A program made the translations under genes and the position numbers. The notes below the pieces were generated by a model. The model worked only from the letters and a program-made list of their open reading frames with translations. It searched no databases and was not told the DNA's origin. Positions 1-8,636 of a stretch of 64,000 nucleotides of DNA are shown here, one piece after another. How positions within the stretch are numbered: position 1 is the stretch's first letter; each line of letters begins with the position of its first letter. The DNA is from Hydrogenophaga sp. PBL-H3 (GTDB taxonomy: Bacteria > Pseudomonadota > Gammaproteobacteria > Burkholderiales > Burkholderiaceae_C): assembly GCF_010104355.1 (NCBI RefSeq), contig NZ_CP044972.1, positions 1,240,001 through 1,304,000 of the forward strand, in the 5' to 3' direction.

Positions 1-656
1 CAGGGCTGCCGGTCGTGCTGGTGCTCTCGGAAATTTTCGGCGTGCATGAGTACATCGCTGACACCACGCGCCGCTTCGCCAGGGCGGGGTACCTGGCGAT
101 CGCGCCCGAGCTGTTCGTGCGTCAGGGTGACGCACAGAGCTATGGCGAGCTGGCCAAGCTGATCGATGAAGTGGTCACCAAGGTGCCCGACGCGCAGGTG
201 ATGACCGATCTGGATGCCACGGTGAAGTGGGCCGCAGCCAACGGCGGCAACGGCTCCCGGGTGGGTGTGACCGGCTTTTGCTGGGGCGGGCGCCATGTGT
301 GGCTTTACGCGGCCCACAACCCGGCGGTCAAGGCCGGCGTGGCCTGGTACGGCCGCCTGCTGGGCGATGCCACGCCGCTCAACCCCCGGCACCCGTTGGA
401 CGTGGCCGCCCGGCTCAAGGCGCCGGTGCTGGGTCTGTATGGCGGTGCCGACACCGGCATCCCCCTTGACACGGTTGCTAAGATGAAATCTGCATTGGCA
501 GCGGGCAGTCCGGCTGCCAGGGCCTCGACTTTTGTGGTCTACCCCGAGGCACCCCACGCCTTCCATGCCGACTACCGTCCGAGCTACCGCAAGGAGCCGG
601 CCGAAGATGGCTGGAACCGTGCACTGGCGTGGCTCAAGCGGCACGGCGTGGCCTGA
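1..656 (+). CDS. Dienelactone hydrolase family protein, 5' end outside window
   Basis: An alpha/beta hydrolase of the dienelactone hydrolase family, open to the left edge, so the first third or so of the protein is missing (frame enters at base 3). The visible part carries the family landmarks: the EIFGVHE segment near the oxyanion region, the nucleophile elbow GFCWGG with the catalytic Cys, an Asp in the YGGADTGIP stretch, and the catalytic His in [13 protein letters not shown]. Family enzymes open lactone rings such as dienelactone in chlorocatechol breakdown, but many members have other or unknown substrates, so the substrate is not inferred. It resembles the exported paralogue at 62545-63438 in all these motifs. 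A strong terminator follows it, so it ends a transcription unit. Confidence 0.9.
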   Translation, partial: GLPVVLVLSEIFGVHEYIADTTRRFARAGYLAIAPELFVRQGDAQSYGELAKLIDEVVTKVPDAQVMTDLDATVKWAAANGGNGSRVGVTGFCWGGRHVWLYAAHNPAVKAGVAWYGRLLGDATPLNPRHPLDVAARLKAPVLGLYGGADTGIPLDTVAKMKSALAAGSPAARASTFVVYPEAPHAFHADYRPSYRKEPAEDGWNRALAWLKRHGVA

Positions 657-679
657 GCCGCGCTGTTCCGGGGACCCCA

Positions 680-703
680 GGCCGCTGCAAAGCGGCCTTT
701 TTT
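680..703 (+). terminator. Rho-independent terminator after the dienelactone hydrolase gene
   Basis: Seven-base stem GGCCGCT / AGCGGCC with a GCAA tetraloop, followed directly by six T residues. It lies 23 bases past the stop codon and 25 bases before the next start. Confidence 0.85.
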
Positions 704-728
704 GTGGACAAACTGAAAAAAGAACGAC

Positions 729-1541
729 ATGACCTTGTTGGCGATCTTGATGGGTACGGTGGCGGCGGGCGTGGGCAGTGTCTGGCTGGCCGCGTTGATG
801 GCGTTTGCAATGCTGGCGCGCTTCACACAGCACATGCTCAGCTTGGCCGCGGGCGCGCTCATGGCCACGGCCTTCATGCATCTGCTGCCCGAGGCGTTCG
901 AGAGCGAAGCCGGCGCGCACGAGCTCTTTGCCATGCTGCTGGGTGGCCTGGTGTTTTTTTTCCTGCTCGACAAGGCCGAGCTGTGGCACCACGGACACGA
1001 GCACAACCACGGGCCTGCGCAGGAAGGGGCGCTAGCGGATCATGCCCACCACCACGGTCATGGGCATGGCCATGCCCACCATGACCACGGCCCACGTTCG
1101 GGCGGCTGGGCCGTGCTGGCTGGCGACAGCGTGCATGCCTTTGGCGACGGCATCCTGATCGCTTCGGCCTTCCTGGCCGACATGCGTCTGGGCGTGATCA
1201 CCTCGCTGGCGGTGCTGGCGCACGAGGTGCCGCACCACATCGGCGACCTGGTGGTGCTGCGCCACACATCGCGCACCTCGCGCGCGGCGCTGGTCAAGGT
1301 CTCCATGGCGGGTACTGTCACCGCGCTGGGTGGCGTGGTGGGCTATTTCCTTGTCACGCAGTTGCAGGACTACCTGCCGTTCTTCCTGGTGGCTGCGTCC
1401 AGCAGCTTTGTTTATGTGGCGCTGGCCGACCTGATCCCGCAACTGCAGAAGCAGCTGGGCTTTCGGGACACGGTGTCGCAAGTGGCGTGGTTGCTGGCGG
1501 GTATCGCACTGGTCACCCTGGTGAGCAGCCTGGCGCATTGA
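729..1541 (+). CDS. ZIP family divalent metal transporter
   Basis: A 270-residue inner-membrane permease of the ZIP family (zinc/iron-type divalent cation transport into the cytoplasm). About eight hydrophobic segments are visible. The central cytoplasmic loop (roughly residues 80-120) is extremely His-rich, with runs such as HHHGHGHGHAHHDHG, the usual metal-binding loop of this family. The conserved TM4 signature HAFGDG and the TM5 signature HEVPHHIGD, which form the metal site, are both present. The gene stands alone between a terminator and a convergent histidine kinase gene. Which metal it carries cannot be read from sequence. Confidence 0.9.
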   Translation: MTLLAILMGTVAAGVGSVWLAALMAFAMLARFTQHMLSLAAGALMATAFMHLLPEAFESEAGAHELFAMLLGGLVFFFLLDKAELWHHGHEHNHGPAQEGALADHAHHHGHGHGHAHHDHGPRSGGWAVLAGDSVHAFGDGILIASAFLADMRLGVITSLAVLAHEVPHHIGDLVVLRHTSRTSRAALVKVSMAGTVTALGGVVGYFLVTQLQDYLPFFLVAASSSFVYVALADLIPQLQKQLGFRDTVSQVAWLLAGIALVTLVSSLAH

Positions 1542-1550
1542 AACGCCCAT

Positions 1551-1640
1551 CCCCGTCGCTTGCTCACTGCGTGTAGCCGCATCTCCCCTCAAGGGGGCAA
1601 CACCTGCGCCCCGGCAGAGCCGGTTCTGCGGTATTTCTGG
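1551..1640. repeat. Comamonadaceae-type GC-rich intergenic repeat, copy a
   Basis: Non-coding spacer between two convergent genes containing the core CCCCTCAAGGGGG palindrome followed by a GC-rich tail. The same core and tails recur at 7238, 26025, 27645 and 45650. It may act as a bidirectional terminator here. Confidence 0.5.
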
Positions 1641-1657
1641 TCAAGGCACGCTGGGCA

Positions 1658-4201
1658 CTACGACCCAGCTGTTTCGCCGAGCGAGAAGCTGAATGTGGCC
1701 CCTGCGCCGGGCGCACTGTTGGCGGTGATGTCGCCGCCGTGGCGCTCGATGATGCGGCGCACCGTGGCCAGGCCGATGCCCGTACCTTCGAACTCGCTGG
1801 GCAAGTGCAGTCGCTGGAAGGGTTTGAACAGCTTGGCGGCGTAGGCCATGTTGAAGCCCACGCCGTTGTCCCGCACGAAATACCGCGGTGCCGTGCTCCT
1901 CCCGGGCCCGGAGTGCCCGAATTCGATCACAGTCTGCGGCTGGTCGCGGCTGTACTTCAAGGCATTGCCCAGCAAGTTCTCCAGAGCAATGCGCGCGAGC
2001 TGCGGGTCGCATTCCACATGCAGCCCTTCGGCGACGTGGCATTGCACCAGGCGTTCGGGCTGTTTGCCGAGCTGCTCGGCCAGGATGCTGCGCACGAGTT
2101 CGCTCAAGTCAACGCTCTGGCGCGCCAGCGGCGCCTGGCTCACGCGGGCCAGCGCCAGCAGCGCGGAGATGAGCGAGCCCATGCGCGCGGTGGACGACAA
2201 CACACGGTCGAACATCTCGCGTTCGTCTGCACTCATGCGCTCACCGAGCTGTTCGTCGAGCAGGCGGGTGAAGCCGTCGATGGAGCGCAGGGGCGACTTC
2301 AGGTCGTGCGACACGGTGTAGGCAAAGGAGTCGAGCTCGGCGTTGAGTTTTTGCAGATCAGCCGTGCGTTCGCGCACCCGTTGCTCCAGCGTTTCGTTCA
2401 AGCGCTGGATCTCGCGATCGCGTCGCAGGCGCACAAGCTCGGCGGTGGCGCGGCTGGCAAAGATGGAGACGAGCGCGAGCATGTCGTCGCGCGGTGTCAG
2501 GGGCTTGCGCCACATGGCATACAGGATGCCGATGGGTGTGCCATCGGCATCGCGCAAGGCCTGTCCGAGGTAGGCCTGGAAGCCTTCCCGGTTGATGCCC
2601 CTGGCTTGCGGAAACTCAAGGGGCAAGCCTTGCGGACACAGGAACACGTCTTTCTGCTTCAGGGTTTCGGCGCAGGGTGTGCCCACCGTGTCGAAACTGA
2701 ACGTGGGAGTCTCTTGCGAGTCTCTCCAGATGGAGAGTGCACGCACGCGCTCTGGCGTGCTGCACTCCCCGATCATCACCATGTCGCAGCCAATGGTGTC
2801 ACTGAGGTGGCGGGTGAGCGCGCTGAAGAAGGCTTCCCCGGTTTCCGCCGCCACGCCTTTGGCCACCTGGAGCAGCAGGGCCTCGCGTCTTTTCTCGGCC
2901 GTGATGTTCACCGTGCAGGACAGGATGCAGGCCTCTGCGTCGATTTCGATGAGTTCGGCCCACAGCCGGGCATCAACCACGCCACCATCTTTGTGGCGCA
3001 GGCGGGTGTCGTAGTGGTCGATCCGGCCGTCGCGCAGCAGCTGCGCCACAAACTGTTCGCGGTCGGCGGGCGTGAGCCAGACACCGGTGTCGATGGATGT
3101 TTTGCCCAGCTGATCTTCGAGTCGAAAGCTCTGTGCCTGGTTGATCTCCACCAGGCTGCCGTCTGCCAGGCGGGTGATGGTGAGGTTCAGCGGACTGAAG
3201 TTGAAAGCCTTGGCAAACCGCTCTTCGGAGCGCCGCAGCCGCTCCATGGCCTGGGCTTGTGCACTCACGTCGGTGATGCTGGTGATGATGAGCTTGTCTT
3301 CGCGGTCGGTGCCCATTTCGCTGGAAATGAGCGCCTGGAACACGCTGCCGTCGGCGCGTCGGCCCTGGCAGGCAAACTGATCCATGTGGCGCTGTGCATA
3401 GAGCTGCTGCAGGTAGGTGTCGCGCTGGGCCGCGTCTGCCCACAGGAAGCCTTCCTGGCGACCGAGCACCTGGTCACGTGCGTAGCCGTAGGCGCGCTCG
3501 AACGCCGGGTTCACATCGAGGATGGAGCCAGTGCGTGCTGACTGGGCCAGCATGGGGCTGGGGCTGGTGCGAAAAATTCGGGCAAACCGCTCCAGGCTGC
3601 GGTCGCGCTCCTGCTCGGTGGCCTTGCGGCGTTCGAATTCCTGGGCCTGCAGTTGCAGCGCCCGGTTGGTCCTCAGCCGGCTGTGGTGCACCATCAGTGC
3701 GACTCCCAGGACCGTGGCCGAGTGCGTGATCCACACGCGCAGGCTGACATTGAAATCCGGCTGGGCTGTGAGCAGGCCGGTGGCTTCCGCCCAGGTCAGC
3801 ACACCCAGCGATCCGATGCTGGCGACCGTGGTGACAATGAGCGCCGTGCGCCCCAGGAAGATGCCGGCGCCCACCACCGAACCCATGAACAGGAAGCCGA
3901 CGGCGGTGCGCACCGAACCGTAGGCAAGGGCCGAGAAGATGGCGGCGGCCAGCACCGCCGCCACGATGACATGCGCCACATAGCGCGTGCGACCGGTGCG
4001 AGCGAGGCCGTAGCAGAACCAGGCCACGACCGTCAGCCCAGCCGCGACCCAGGTCTCGTGCTTGCCCGGAGCTTGGAGAACCAGTTCCATCAACAGCATC
4101 AGCAGACCCGCGATGCCGATCACGAGCGATGTCAAGGCCAGTGCGGCGGTGCGGTCCTGGTTACCCAGAATGCTGAAGGCTGCGTCGTCGTACTGCTGCA
4201 T
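1658..4201 (-). CDS. Membrane-anchored PAS/GAF sensor histidine kinase
   Basis: A hybrid-free sensor kinase of about 847 residues. The N-terminal ~190 residues contain six or so hydrophobic helices (a MASE-like integral membrane sensor), then two PAS domains in tandem (with DVNPAFERAYGY and a second PAS with a PAC-like tail), a GAF domain, a coiled linker and a HisKA domain with the H-box VSHDLKSPLRSIDGF, ending in an HATPase domain with N-box, DNGVGF (G1) and GTGIGLATV (G2). No receiver domain and no response regulator gene lie nearby, so it is an orphan kinase. I chose the ATG at 4201; a GTG at 4276 would add 25 Arg-rich residues and overlap the upstream gene by 40 bases. The signal sensed is unknown. 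Confidence 0.88.
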   Translation of the reverse strand: MQQYDDAAFSILGNQDRTAALALTSLVIGIAGLLMLLMELVLQAPGKHETWVAAGLTVVAWFCYGLARTGRTRYVAHVIVAAVLAAAIFSALAYGSVRTAVGFLFMGSVVGAGIFLGRTALIVTTVASIGSLGVLTWAEATGLLTAQPDFNVSLRVWITHSATVLGVALMVHHSRLRTNRALQLQAQEFERRKATEQERDRSLERFARIFRTSPSPMLAQSARTGSILDVNPAFERAYGYARDQVLGRQEGFLWADAAQRDTYLQQLYAQRHMDQFACQGRRADGSVFQALISSEMGTDREDKLIITSITDVSAQAQAMERLRRSEERFAKAFNFSPLNLTITRLADGSLVEINQAQSFRLEDQLGKTSIDTGVWLTPADREQFVAQLLRDGRIDHYDTRLRHKDGGVVDARLWAELIEIDAEACILSCTVNITAEKRREALLLQVAKGVAAETGEAFFSALTRHLSDTIGCDMVMIGECSTPERVRALSIWRDSQETPTFSFDTVGTPCAETLKQKDVFLCPQGLPLEFPQARGINREGFQAYLGQALRDADGTPIGILYAMWRKPLTPRDDMLALVSIFASRATAELVRLRRDREIQRLNETLEQRVRERTADLQKLNAELDSFAYTVSHDLKSPLRSIDGFTRLLDEQLGERMSADEREMFDRVLSSTARMGSLISALLALARVSQAPLARQSVDLSELVRSILAEQLGKQPERLVQCHVAEGLHVECDPQLARIALENLLGNALKYSRDQPQTVIEFGHSGPGRSTAPRYFVRDNGVGFNMAYAAKLFKPFQRLHLPSEFEGTGIGLATVRRIIERHGGDITANSAPGAGATFSFSLGETAGS

Positions 4202-4236
4202 GGAGCAAGGGCTGGGATGGGATGGCGAGTGGTCCG

Positions 4237-5094
4237 TCAGCCAGCGGCGCAGGGCGCGTCGGGCGTGTTGCACCACTCGCTCCAGCTGCCAGGGTAGAGC
4301 GCTGTGCGGCCCAGGCCGGCAATTTCCATGGCCAGCAGGTTGGGGATGGCGCTGACACCGCTGCCGCAGTGGTGCACCACACTGGCGGGGTCGCGACCGG
4401 CAAGCAGGTGCTCAAACTCGGCGCGCAATTGCGCAGCGGGCTTGAACAGGCCGTCGGGTCCGATGTTCTCGGCGAATGGCCTGTTCAATGCACCCGGGAT
4501 GTGGCCGGCCACCGGGTCGAGCGGCTCGACCTCGCCTCGAAAGCGGGCAGCAGCCCGTGCGTCGATCAACGTTTGTGCGGGGCGGCCGAGCGACTGCATG
4601 ATGGCGCTGGTGGACGCGGTGGCGGCAGCTGTCGGCTTGAGCGTGAAGTGCCCGGGTTCGGGCTGTGGCGATGGTCCACCGACCACCGCACCACCGGCCG
4701 CTTTCCAGGCCGCCAACCCGCCGTCCAGCACGGCCACCGCTTCGTGTCCGCACCACTTCAGCATCCACCAAAGGCGCCCGCAGTAATTGGCGCCCTGGCG
4801 ATCCAGCACCACCACCTGCACGCCGTCGGACAGGCCCAGCGCGGCCATGCGGCGGGCGAATGTCTCGCGCGAGGGCAAGGGGTGGCGTCCGCCGCTGGCG
4901 CGGTCGGTGCCCGTTTTGTCGCTGAGGTGTTGATCCAGGTGCACGTACACCGAACCTGCGATGTGCTCGTCGGCAAACTGCGTGGCGCCCGCGTCGGGCT
5001 TCATGAGCTCGAAGCTGCAGTCGAACACCCGCAGCGGCGTGCCGGAGGACATGAGTTGCTGCAGTTCGGAGGCTGAGATCAGGGTGGTGAACAT
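4237..5094 (-). CDS. sseA: 3-mercaptopyruvate sulfurtransferase (rhodanese family)
   Basis: A 285-residue two-domain rhodanese. The C-terminal active loop is CGSGVSA with Cys at about residue 243; this loop resembles the CGSGVTA of mercaptopyruvate sulfurtransferases rather than the CRKGVT of thiosulfate sulfurtransferases, which is why the former activity is preferred. The enzyme transfers sulfur from 3-mercaptopyruvate to a thiol or cyanide acceptor in the cytoplasm. The frame stays open upstream to 5406, but the family N-terminus (FTTLISASELQQ) begins at the ATG at 5094. It is followed 35 bases later by the histidine kinase gene and may be cotranscribed with it. Confidence 0.9.
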   Translation of the reverse strand: MFTTLISASELQQLMSSGTPLRVFDCSFELMKPDAGATQFADEHIAGSVYVHLDQHLSDKTGTDRASGGRHPLPSRETFARRMAALGLSDGVQVVVLDRQGANYCGRLWWMLKWCGHEAVAVLDGGLAAWKAAGGAVVGGPSPQPEPGHFTLKPTAAATASTSAIMQSLGRPAQTLIDARAAARFRGEVEPLDPVAGHIPGALNRPFAENIGPDGLFKPAAQLRAEFEHLLAGRDPASVVHHCGSGVSAIPNLLAMEIAGLGRTALYPGSWSEWCNTPDAPCAAG

Positions 5095-5126
5095 GCGCGC
5101 ATTGTGCTTCAGGGGGACGAGGGGTG

Positions 5127-6017
5127 TCAGTGTTCCTCGGCGGGCGCATTGGGTACGGCCCGGGTGCGCAACGCCGTTGCAATGACGCCGCTGACAATGA
5201 TCAGGCCCATGCCCAGCCAGCCGATCAAGGGCAGCTGGTCGCCGAAGATGATGAGGCTGTAGAGGCCGGCAAAGACAATGCCCGAGTACTGCAGGTTGGC
5301 CACCACCATGGTGGCGCCACTGGAGTAGGCGCGCGTCATGCACAGCTGCCCGAACACCGCCAGCAAGCCGATCGGCAGCAACCACAGCGCGCTGGGCCAG
5401 CGCCATTCGCTGGCGCCCACGAAAAGCATGCCCAGGGCGCCCGCCAACACCGCGCCAATGGAGAAATAGAAGACCGTGCGGCTCTCGGGCTCACCGGCAC
5501 GCGCCAGGGCCGCCACCTGCAGGTACGCGAATGCCGAGAAGATGCCCGACATCAGGCCCACGAACGCGCCGACCACCTGGTCTTCGCCCAGCGACGGCCG
5601 CAGCATCATGGCCACGCCACCAAAGCCTGCCAGCACGGCGAGAAACAGCGGCGCTTGCTGGCGGACGGGCGCGTTGCGGCCCTGCACCAGCAGCGAACCA
5701 CCAAGCAGGAAAGCGGCGATCCACACGCTGCTCATGTAGTTCAGCGTCATGGCCGTGGCCAGCGGCAGGATGGCGATGGCGTAGAACCAGGCGGTGAGCG
5801 CGGTCACGCCCACCACACTGCGCCAGACATGCATCATGGGCAGACGCGTGCGCAACGAGACGCCTTGCAAGCGGGTGAGGCCGATCAGGAAGACGACACC
5901 CACCAGTCCGCGGTAGAAAACGATCTCGAAACTGTTGAAGTGGGTCGAGGCAAACTTGATGCACACGCCCATGGTGGCAAAAAACAGCGACGCGAGCACC
6001 ATCCACAGAGCTTGCAC
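5127..6017 (-). CDS. EamA/DMT family permease
   Basis: A 296-residue inner-membrane protein with ten predicted hydrophobic helices arranged as two EamA repeats, the classic drug/metabolite transporter layout. The start is a GTG at 6017; an ATG five codons later (6002) is possible. Family members export metabolites or amino acids, but no residue here fixes the substrate. It lies between a Rieske oxygenase gene (58 bases upstream) and the sulfurtransferase gene (32 bases downstream), all on the minus strand, so the three or four genes could form one transcription unit. Confidence 0.85.
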   Translation of the reverse strand: MQALWMVLASLFFATMGVCIKFASTHFNSFEIVFYRGLVGVVFLIGLTRLQGVSLRTRLPMMHVWRSVVGVTALTAWFYAIAILPLATAMTLNYMSSVWIAAFLLGGSLLVQGRNAPVRQQAPLFLAVLAGFGGVAMMLRPSLGEDQVVGAFVGLMSGIFSAFAYLQVAALARAGEPESRTVFYFSIGAVLAGALGMLFVGASEWRWPSALWLLPIGLLAVFGQLCMTRAYSSGATMVVANLQYSGIVFAGLYSLIIFGDQLPLIGWLGMGLIIVSGVIATALRTRAVPNAPAEEH

Positions 6018-6074
6018 GTATCAGGCTCCCGAGGTGCGCTGGCGGTGGATCAGCAGGTCGATGGCGCGCACCCG

Positions 6075-7223
6075 TCAGCCCGCGAGATCCGCCGCCATCC
6101 GGCGGCGGTACCACTCGTGGAAGTGCTGCATGCCGTCTTCCATCGGGCTCTGGTAGGGGCCCACTTCGTTGTCTCCGCGTGCCAGCAGCGCTTTGCGCCC
6201 GGCGTCCATGCGTTCGGCGATCTCGTCGTCCTCCAGGCAGGTCTCCATGTAGGCCGCGCGCTGCGCTTCGACGAACTCGCGCTCGAAGGCGACGATCTCT
6301 TCGGGGTAGTAGAACTCGACCATGTTGATGGTCTTGTCCACGCTCACCGGGTGCAGGGTCGAGACGGTGAGCACGTGCGGGTACCACTCCACCATGATGT
6401 GCGGGTAGTAGGTCAGCCAGATCGCGCCGTGTTCGGGCATCCGGCCCTGGCGGTACTGCATGAGCTGTTCGTGCCAGCGCTGGTAGACCGGGCTGCCGGC
6501 CTTGCCCAGCAGGTTGGCCGGGCCGACCGTCTGCACGGAGTACTCGGGCTTGAACTCCCAGCGCAGGTCCTCGCAAGTGACGAAGCCGCCCAGCCCCGGG
6601 TGGAAGGGCGCCACGTGGTAGTCCTCCAGGTAAACCTCGATGAAGGTCTTCCAGTTGTAGTTGCACTCGTGCAACTCCACGTGATCGAGCACCATGCCGT
6701 CGAAATCAAGCGCGGCGCGCGGGCCCATGTTCGCCAGGTCGGCCTGGACGTCGCGGCCGTTGTCTTCAAACAGCAGGCCGTTCCACTCGCGCAGCGGGTA
6801 GTTGTTGAGGTTCAGGCAGGGGTCTTTGTCGAAGTGGGGCGCGCCCAGCAACTGGCCAGCGTGTCCGCCCTGGATGCCGCTGTAGGTCCAGCGGTGCAGA
6901 GGGCACACGATGTTGCCGCCTGCGCTGCCGCTGCGGGTTTCCTGCAGGTTGCCACGGTCCTTGAGGATGATGGCCTGGCGGTGGCGGCAGACGTTGGACA
7001 CCAGTTCAACACCGCTGGCGGTGCGCACCAGAGCACGCCCGCCGGCTTCTTGCGGGAGGGCGTGGTAGTCCCCCACATGGGGAACGGCGAGTTGGTGCCC
7101 CACATACCGGGGCCCGCGCTGGAAGAGGACTTCCTTTTCGCGCTGGAACAGCGCTTCGTCGAAGTAACTGGAAACCTGAAGTTGGCTTGCGGCCTGCTGC
7201 AGTTGAAGACTTAAATCAGACAT
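6075..7223 (-). CDS. Rieske non-heme iron oxygenase, alpha subunit
   Basis: A 382-residue oxygenase alpha subunit. The Rieske [2Fe-2S] site is C-x-H (Cys79, His81) and C-x-x-H (Cys107, His110). The catalytic domain has the mononuclear iron site in NYNWKTFIEVYLEDYHVAPFH, with the two His residues and the bridging Asp visible. Such proteins use dioxygen and electrons from a separate reductase to hydroxylate or demethylate aromatic or quaternary-amine substrates. No reductase, ferredoxin or beta-subunit gene is adjacent, so the electron donor must be elsewhere and the substrate is open. The start at 7223 gives a full-length protein for the family. Confidence 0.88.
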   Translation of the reverse strand: MSDLSLQLQQAASQLQVSSYFDEALFQREKEVLFQRGPRYVGHQLAVPHVGDYHALPQEAGGRALVRTASGVELVSNVCRHRQAIILKDRGNLQETRSGSAGGNIVCPLHRWTYSGIQGGHAGQLLGAPHFDKDPCLNLNNYPLREWNGLLFEDNGRDVQADLANMGPRAALDFDGMVLDHVELHECNYNWKTFIEVYLEDYHVAPFHPGLGGFVTCEDLRWEFKPEYSVQTVGPANLLGKAGSPVYQRWHEQLMQYRQGRMPEHGAIWLTYYPHIMVEWYPHVLTVSTLHPVSVDKTINMVEFYYPEEIVAFEREFVEAQRAAYMETCLEDDEIAERMDAGRKALLARGDNEVGPYQSPMEDGMQHFHEWYRRRMAADLAG

Positions 7224-7237
7224 CGTGGTCCTGACCT

Positions 7238-7265
7238 AGAGACTCCCCCTATGAAGGGGCAGGGT
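7238..7265. repeat. GC-rich intergenic repeat, copy b (short form)
   Basis: The spacer between the divergent oxygenase and xseB genes contains CTCCCCCTATGAAGGGGCAGG, a shortened version of the CCCCCT-AAGGGG core seen in the other copies. The flanking tails are not preserved. Confidence 0.35.
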
Positions 7266-7422
7266 AAGCGCTGTGCTCGTGAGACGAATTCGCGCGGGAT
7301 GGGTGGAGTGGTGCGTCCCTCCGGGCGTTGGTGGCCCGTCAGTGATGAAAAGGGGCGAATTCTACCCCCCAGGGCAGTACCCGCTGGCCAGCGCCGGTGT
7401 GCAAAAGCGTGCCCACTTTAGA

Positions 7423-7713
7423 ATGAACGACGTGAACGATCCAATCCCCGCCGTGCCCCGTACCCCCAAAAACACCGCAGCCGCTTCCACGGCCGATACA
7501 CCGTCCATCGCCGCCAGCTACGAAGCCGCGCTGCAGGAACTGGAACAGCTCGTGTCCCAGCTCGACGCGGGCCAATTGCCGCTGGACCAGTTGCTCACGC
7601 GCTACCAGCGCGGAGCCGAGTTGCTGGCGTTCTGTCGCGCCCGGCTGGAAGCGGTGGAAAACCAGATCAAGGTGCTTGAAGGTGGCGAACTCAAACCTTG
7701 GGACGCGACATGA
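7423..7713 (+). CDS. xseB: Exodeoxyribonuclease VII small subunit
   Basis: A small acidic helical protein (96 residues from the ATG at 7423) with the XseB core [13 protein letters not shown], then [20 protein letters not shown]. XseB binds the large XseA subunit to form exonuclease VII, which degrades single-stranded DNA in both directions. The large-subunit gene is not here. The N-terminal ~30 residues are Pro/Ala/Thr-rich and not conserved in the family. A TAGAAT box (7419-7424) overlaps the ATG, so translation may really begin at GTG 7432 or GTG 7453. The stop codon overlaps the ispA start (ATGA), implying translational coupling. Confidence 0.88.
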   Translation: MNDVNDPIPAVPRTPKNTAAASTADTPSIAASYEAALQELEQLVSQLDAGQLPLDQLLTRYQRGAELLAFCRARLEAVENQIKVLEGGELKPWDAT

Positions 7714-8621
7714 ACGCTGTGCTGGGCTCTGAAATCACAGCGGGTTTCGTCAACTGGCGTGAATCGCGGCAGAGCGCGGTCGAGAACGCGCTGTCGCGGT
7801 GGGTTCCGTCCGAGGCGCCCGCCGGCCTGGGTGACGCCATGCGCTACGCGGTGCTTGATGGAGGCAAGCGGCTGCGCCCCTTGCTCGTGCTCGCCACTTG
7901 CGAGGCCGTGGGTGGACAGCCTGACGCGGCCATGCGCGCGGCCTGCGCGGTGGAGCTGATCCACGCGTATTCGCTGGTGCACGACGACATGCCTTGCATG
8001 GACAACGACGTGTTGCGCCGTGGCAAGCCCACGGTGCATGTGCGGTTCGGTGAAGCCCAGGCGCTGCTTGCCGGTGATGCGCTGCAGGCGCTGGCTTTCG
8101 AGCTGCTGGTGCCCGACGACGGCAGCGTGCAGCCCGCCATGGCCGCCCGGCTGTGCAGGCAGCTGGCCCTGGCGGCGGGAGCCGGTGGCATGGCCGGGGG
8201 CCAGGCCATCGATCTGGCCAGCGTGGGCCATGCGCTGGACCAGCCGGCGCTGGAGGCCATGCACCGGCACAAGACAGGCGCGCTGCTCCAGGCCAGCGTG
8301 ATGATGGGGGCAGCCACCACGCAGGTGTCTGCAGGCACAGAAGCACGACTGTCCGAGTACGGCGCCAGCGTGGGCCTGGCCTTTCAGGTCGTGGACGACA
8401 TCCTTGACGTGACTGCCGATTCGGCTACCCTGGGCAAGACAGCAGGCAAAGACGCTGCAGCGGACAAACCCACTTTCGTGTCCCTCATGGGGCTGGCATC
8501 CGCACAAGCCTATGCGGACCGTGTGCTGGACCAGGCTCACGAAGCTTTGCGACGCAGTGGCATCGAGCGACCCGATACCTTGCATGCCCTGGCCGACTGG
8601 GTCGGTCGTCGCGCCTCCTGA
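7710..8621 (+). CDS. ispA: Farnesyl diphosphate synthase (short-chain polyprenyl synthase)
   Basis: A 303-residue trans-prenyltransferase that condenses dimethylallyl/geranyl diphosphate with isopentenyl diphosphate to make farnesyl diphosphate. The first Asp-rich motif is DDMPCMDND and the second is DDILD; the GGKRLRP substrate-binding segment is also present. The two residues inserted in the first motif are typical of bacterial FPP synthases. It sits in the common xseB-ispA-dxs order, overlapping xseB by four bases and followed by dxs after 15 bases, so the three are almost surely one operon feeding isoprenoid synthesis. Confidence 0.93.
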   Translation: MNAVLGSEITAGFVNWRESRQSAVENALSRWVPSEAPAGLGDAMRYAVLDGGKRLRPLLVLATCEAVGGQPDAAMRAACAVELIHAYSLVHDDMPCMDNDVLRRGKPTVHVRFGEAQALLAGDALQALAFELLVPDDGSVQPAMAARLCRQLALAAGAGGMAGGQAIDLASVGHALDQPALEAMHRHKTGALLQASVMMGAATTQVSAGTEARLSEYGASVGLAFQVVDDILDVTADSATLGKTAGKDAAADKPTFVSLMGLASAQAYADRVLDQAHEALRRSGIERPDTLHALADWVGRRAS

Positions 8622-8636
8622 GGTGCCCCTTCATTC

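Noticed and set aside
4202-4276. GTG start giving 25 more residues to the histidine kinase
   Set aside because: It would overlap the upstream sulfurtransferase gene and adds an Arg-rich segment before the first membrane helix; the ATG at 4201 fits better.
5124-7214. 696-codon plus-strand frame opposite the permease and oxygenase genes
   Set aside because: Both minus-strand genes have clear families with metal-binding or membrane features, while this frame is a compositional shadow.
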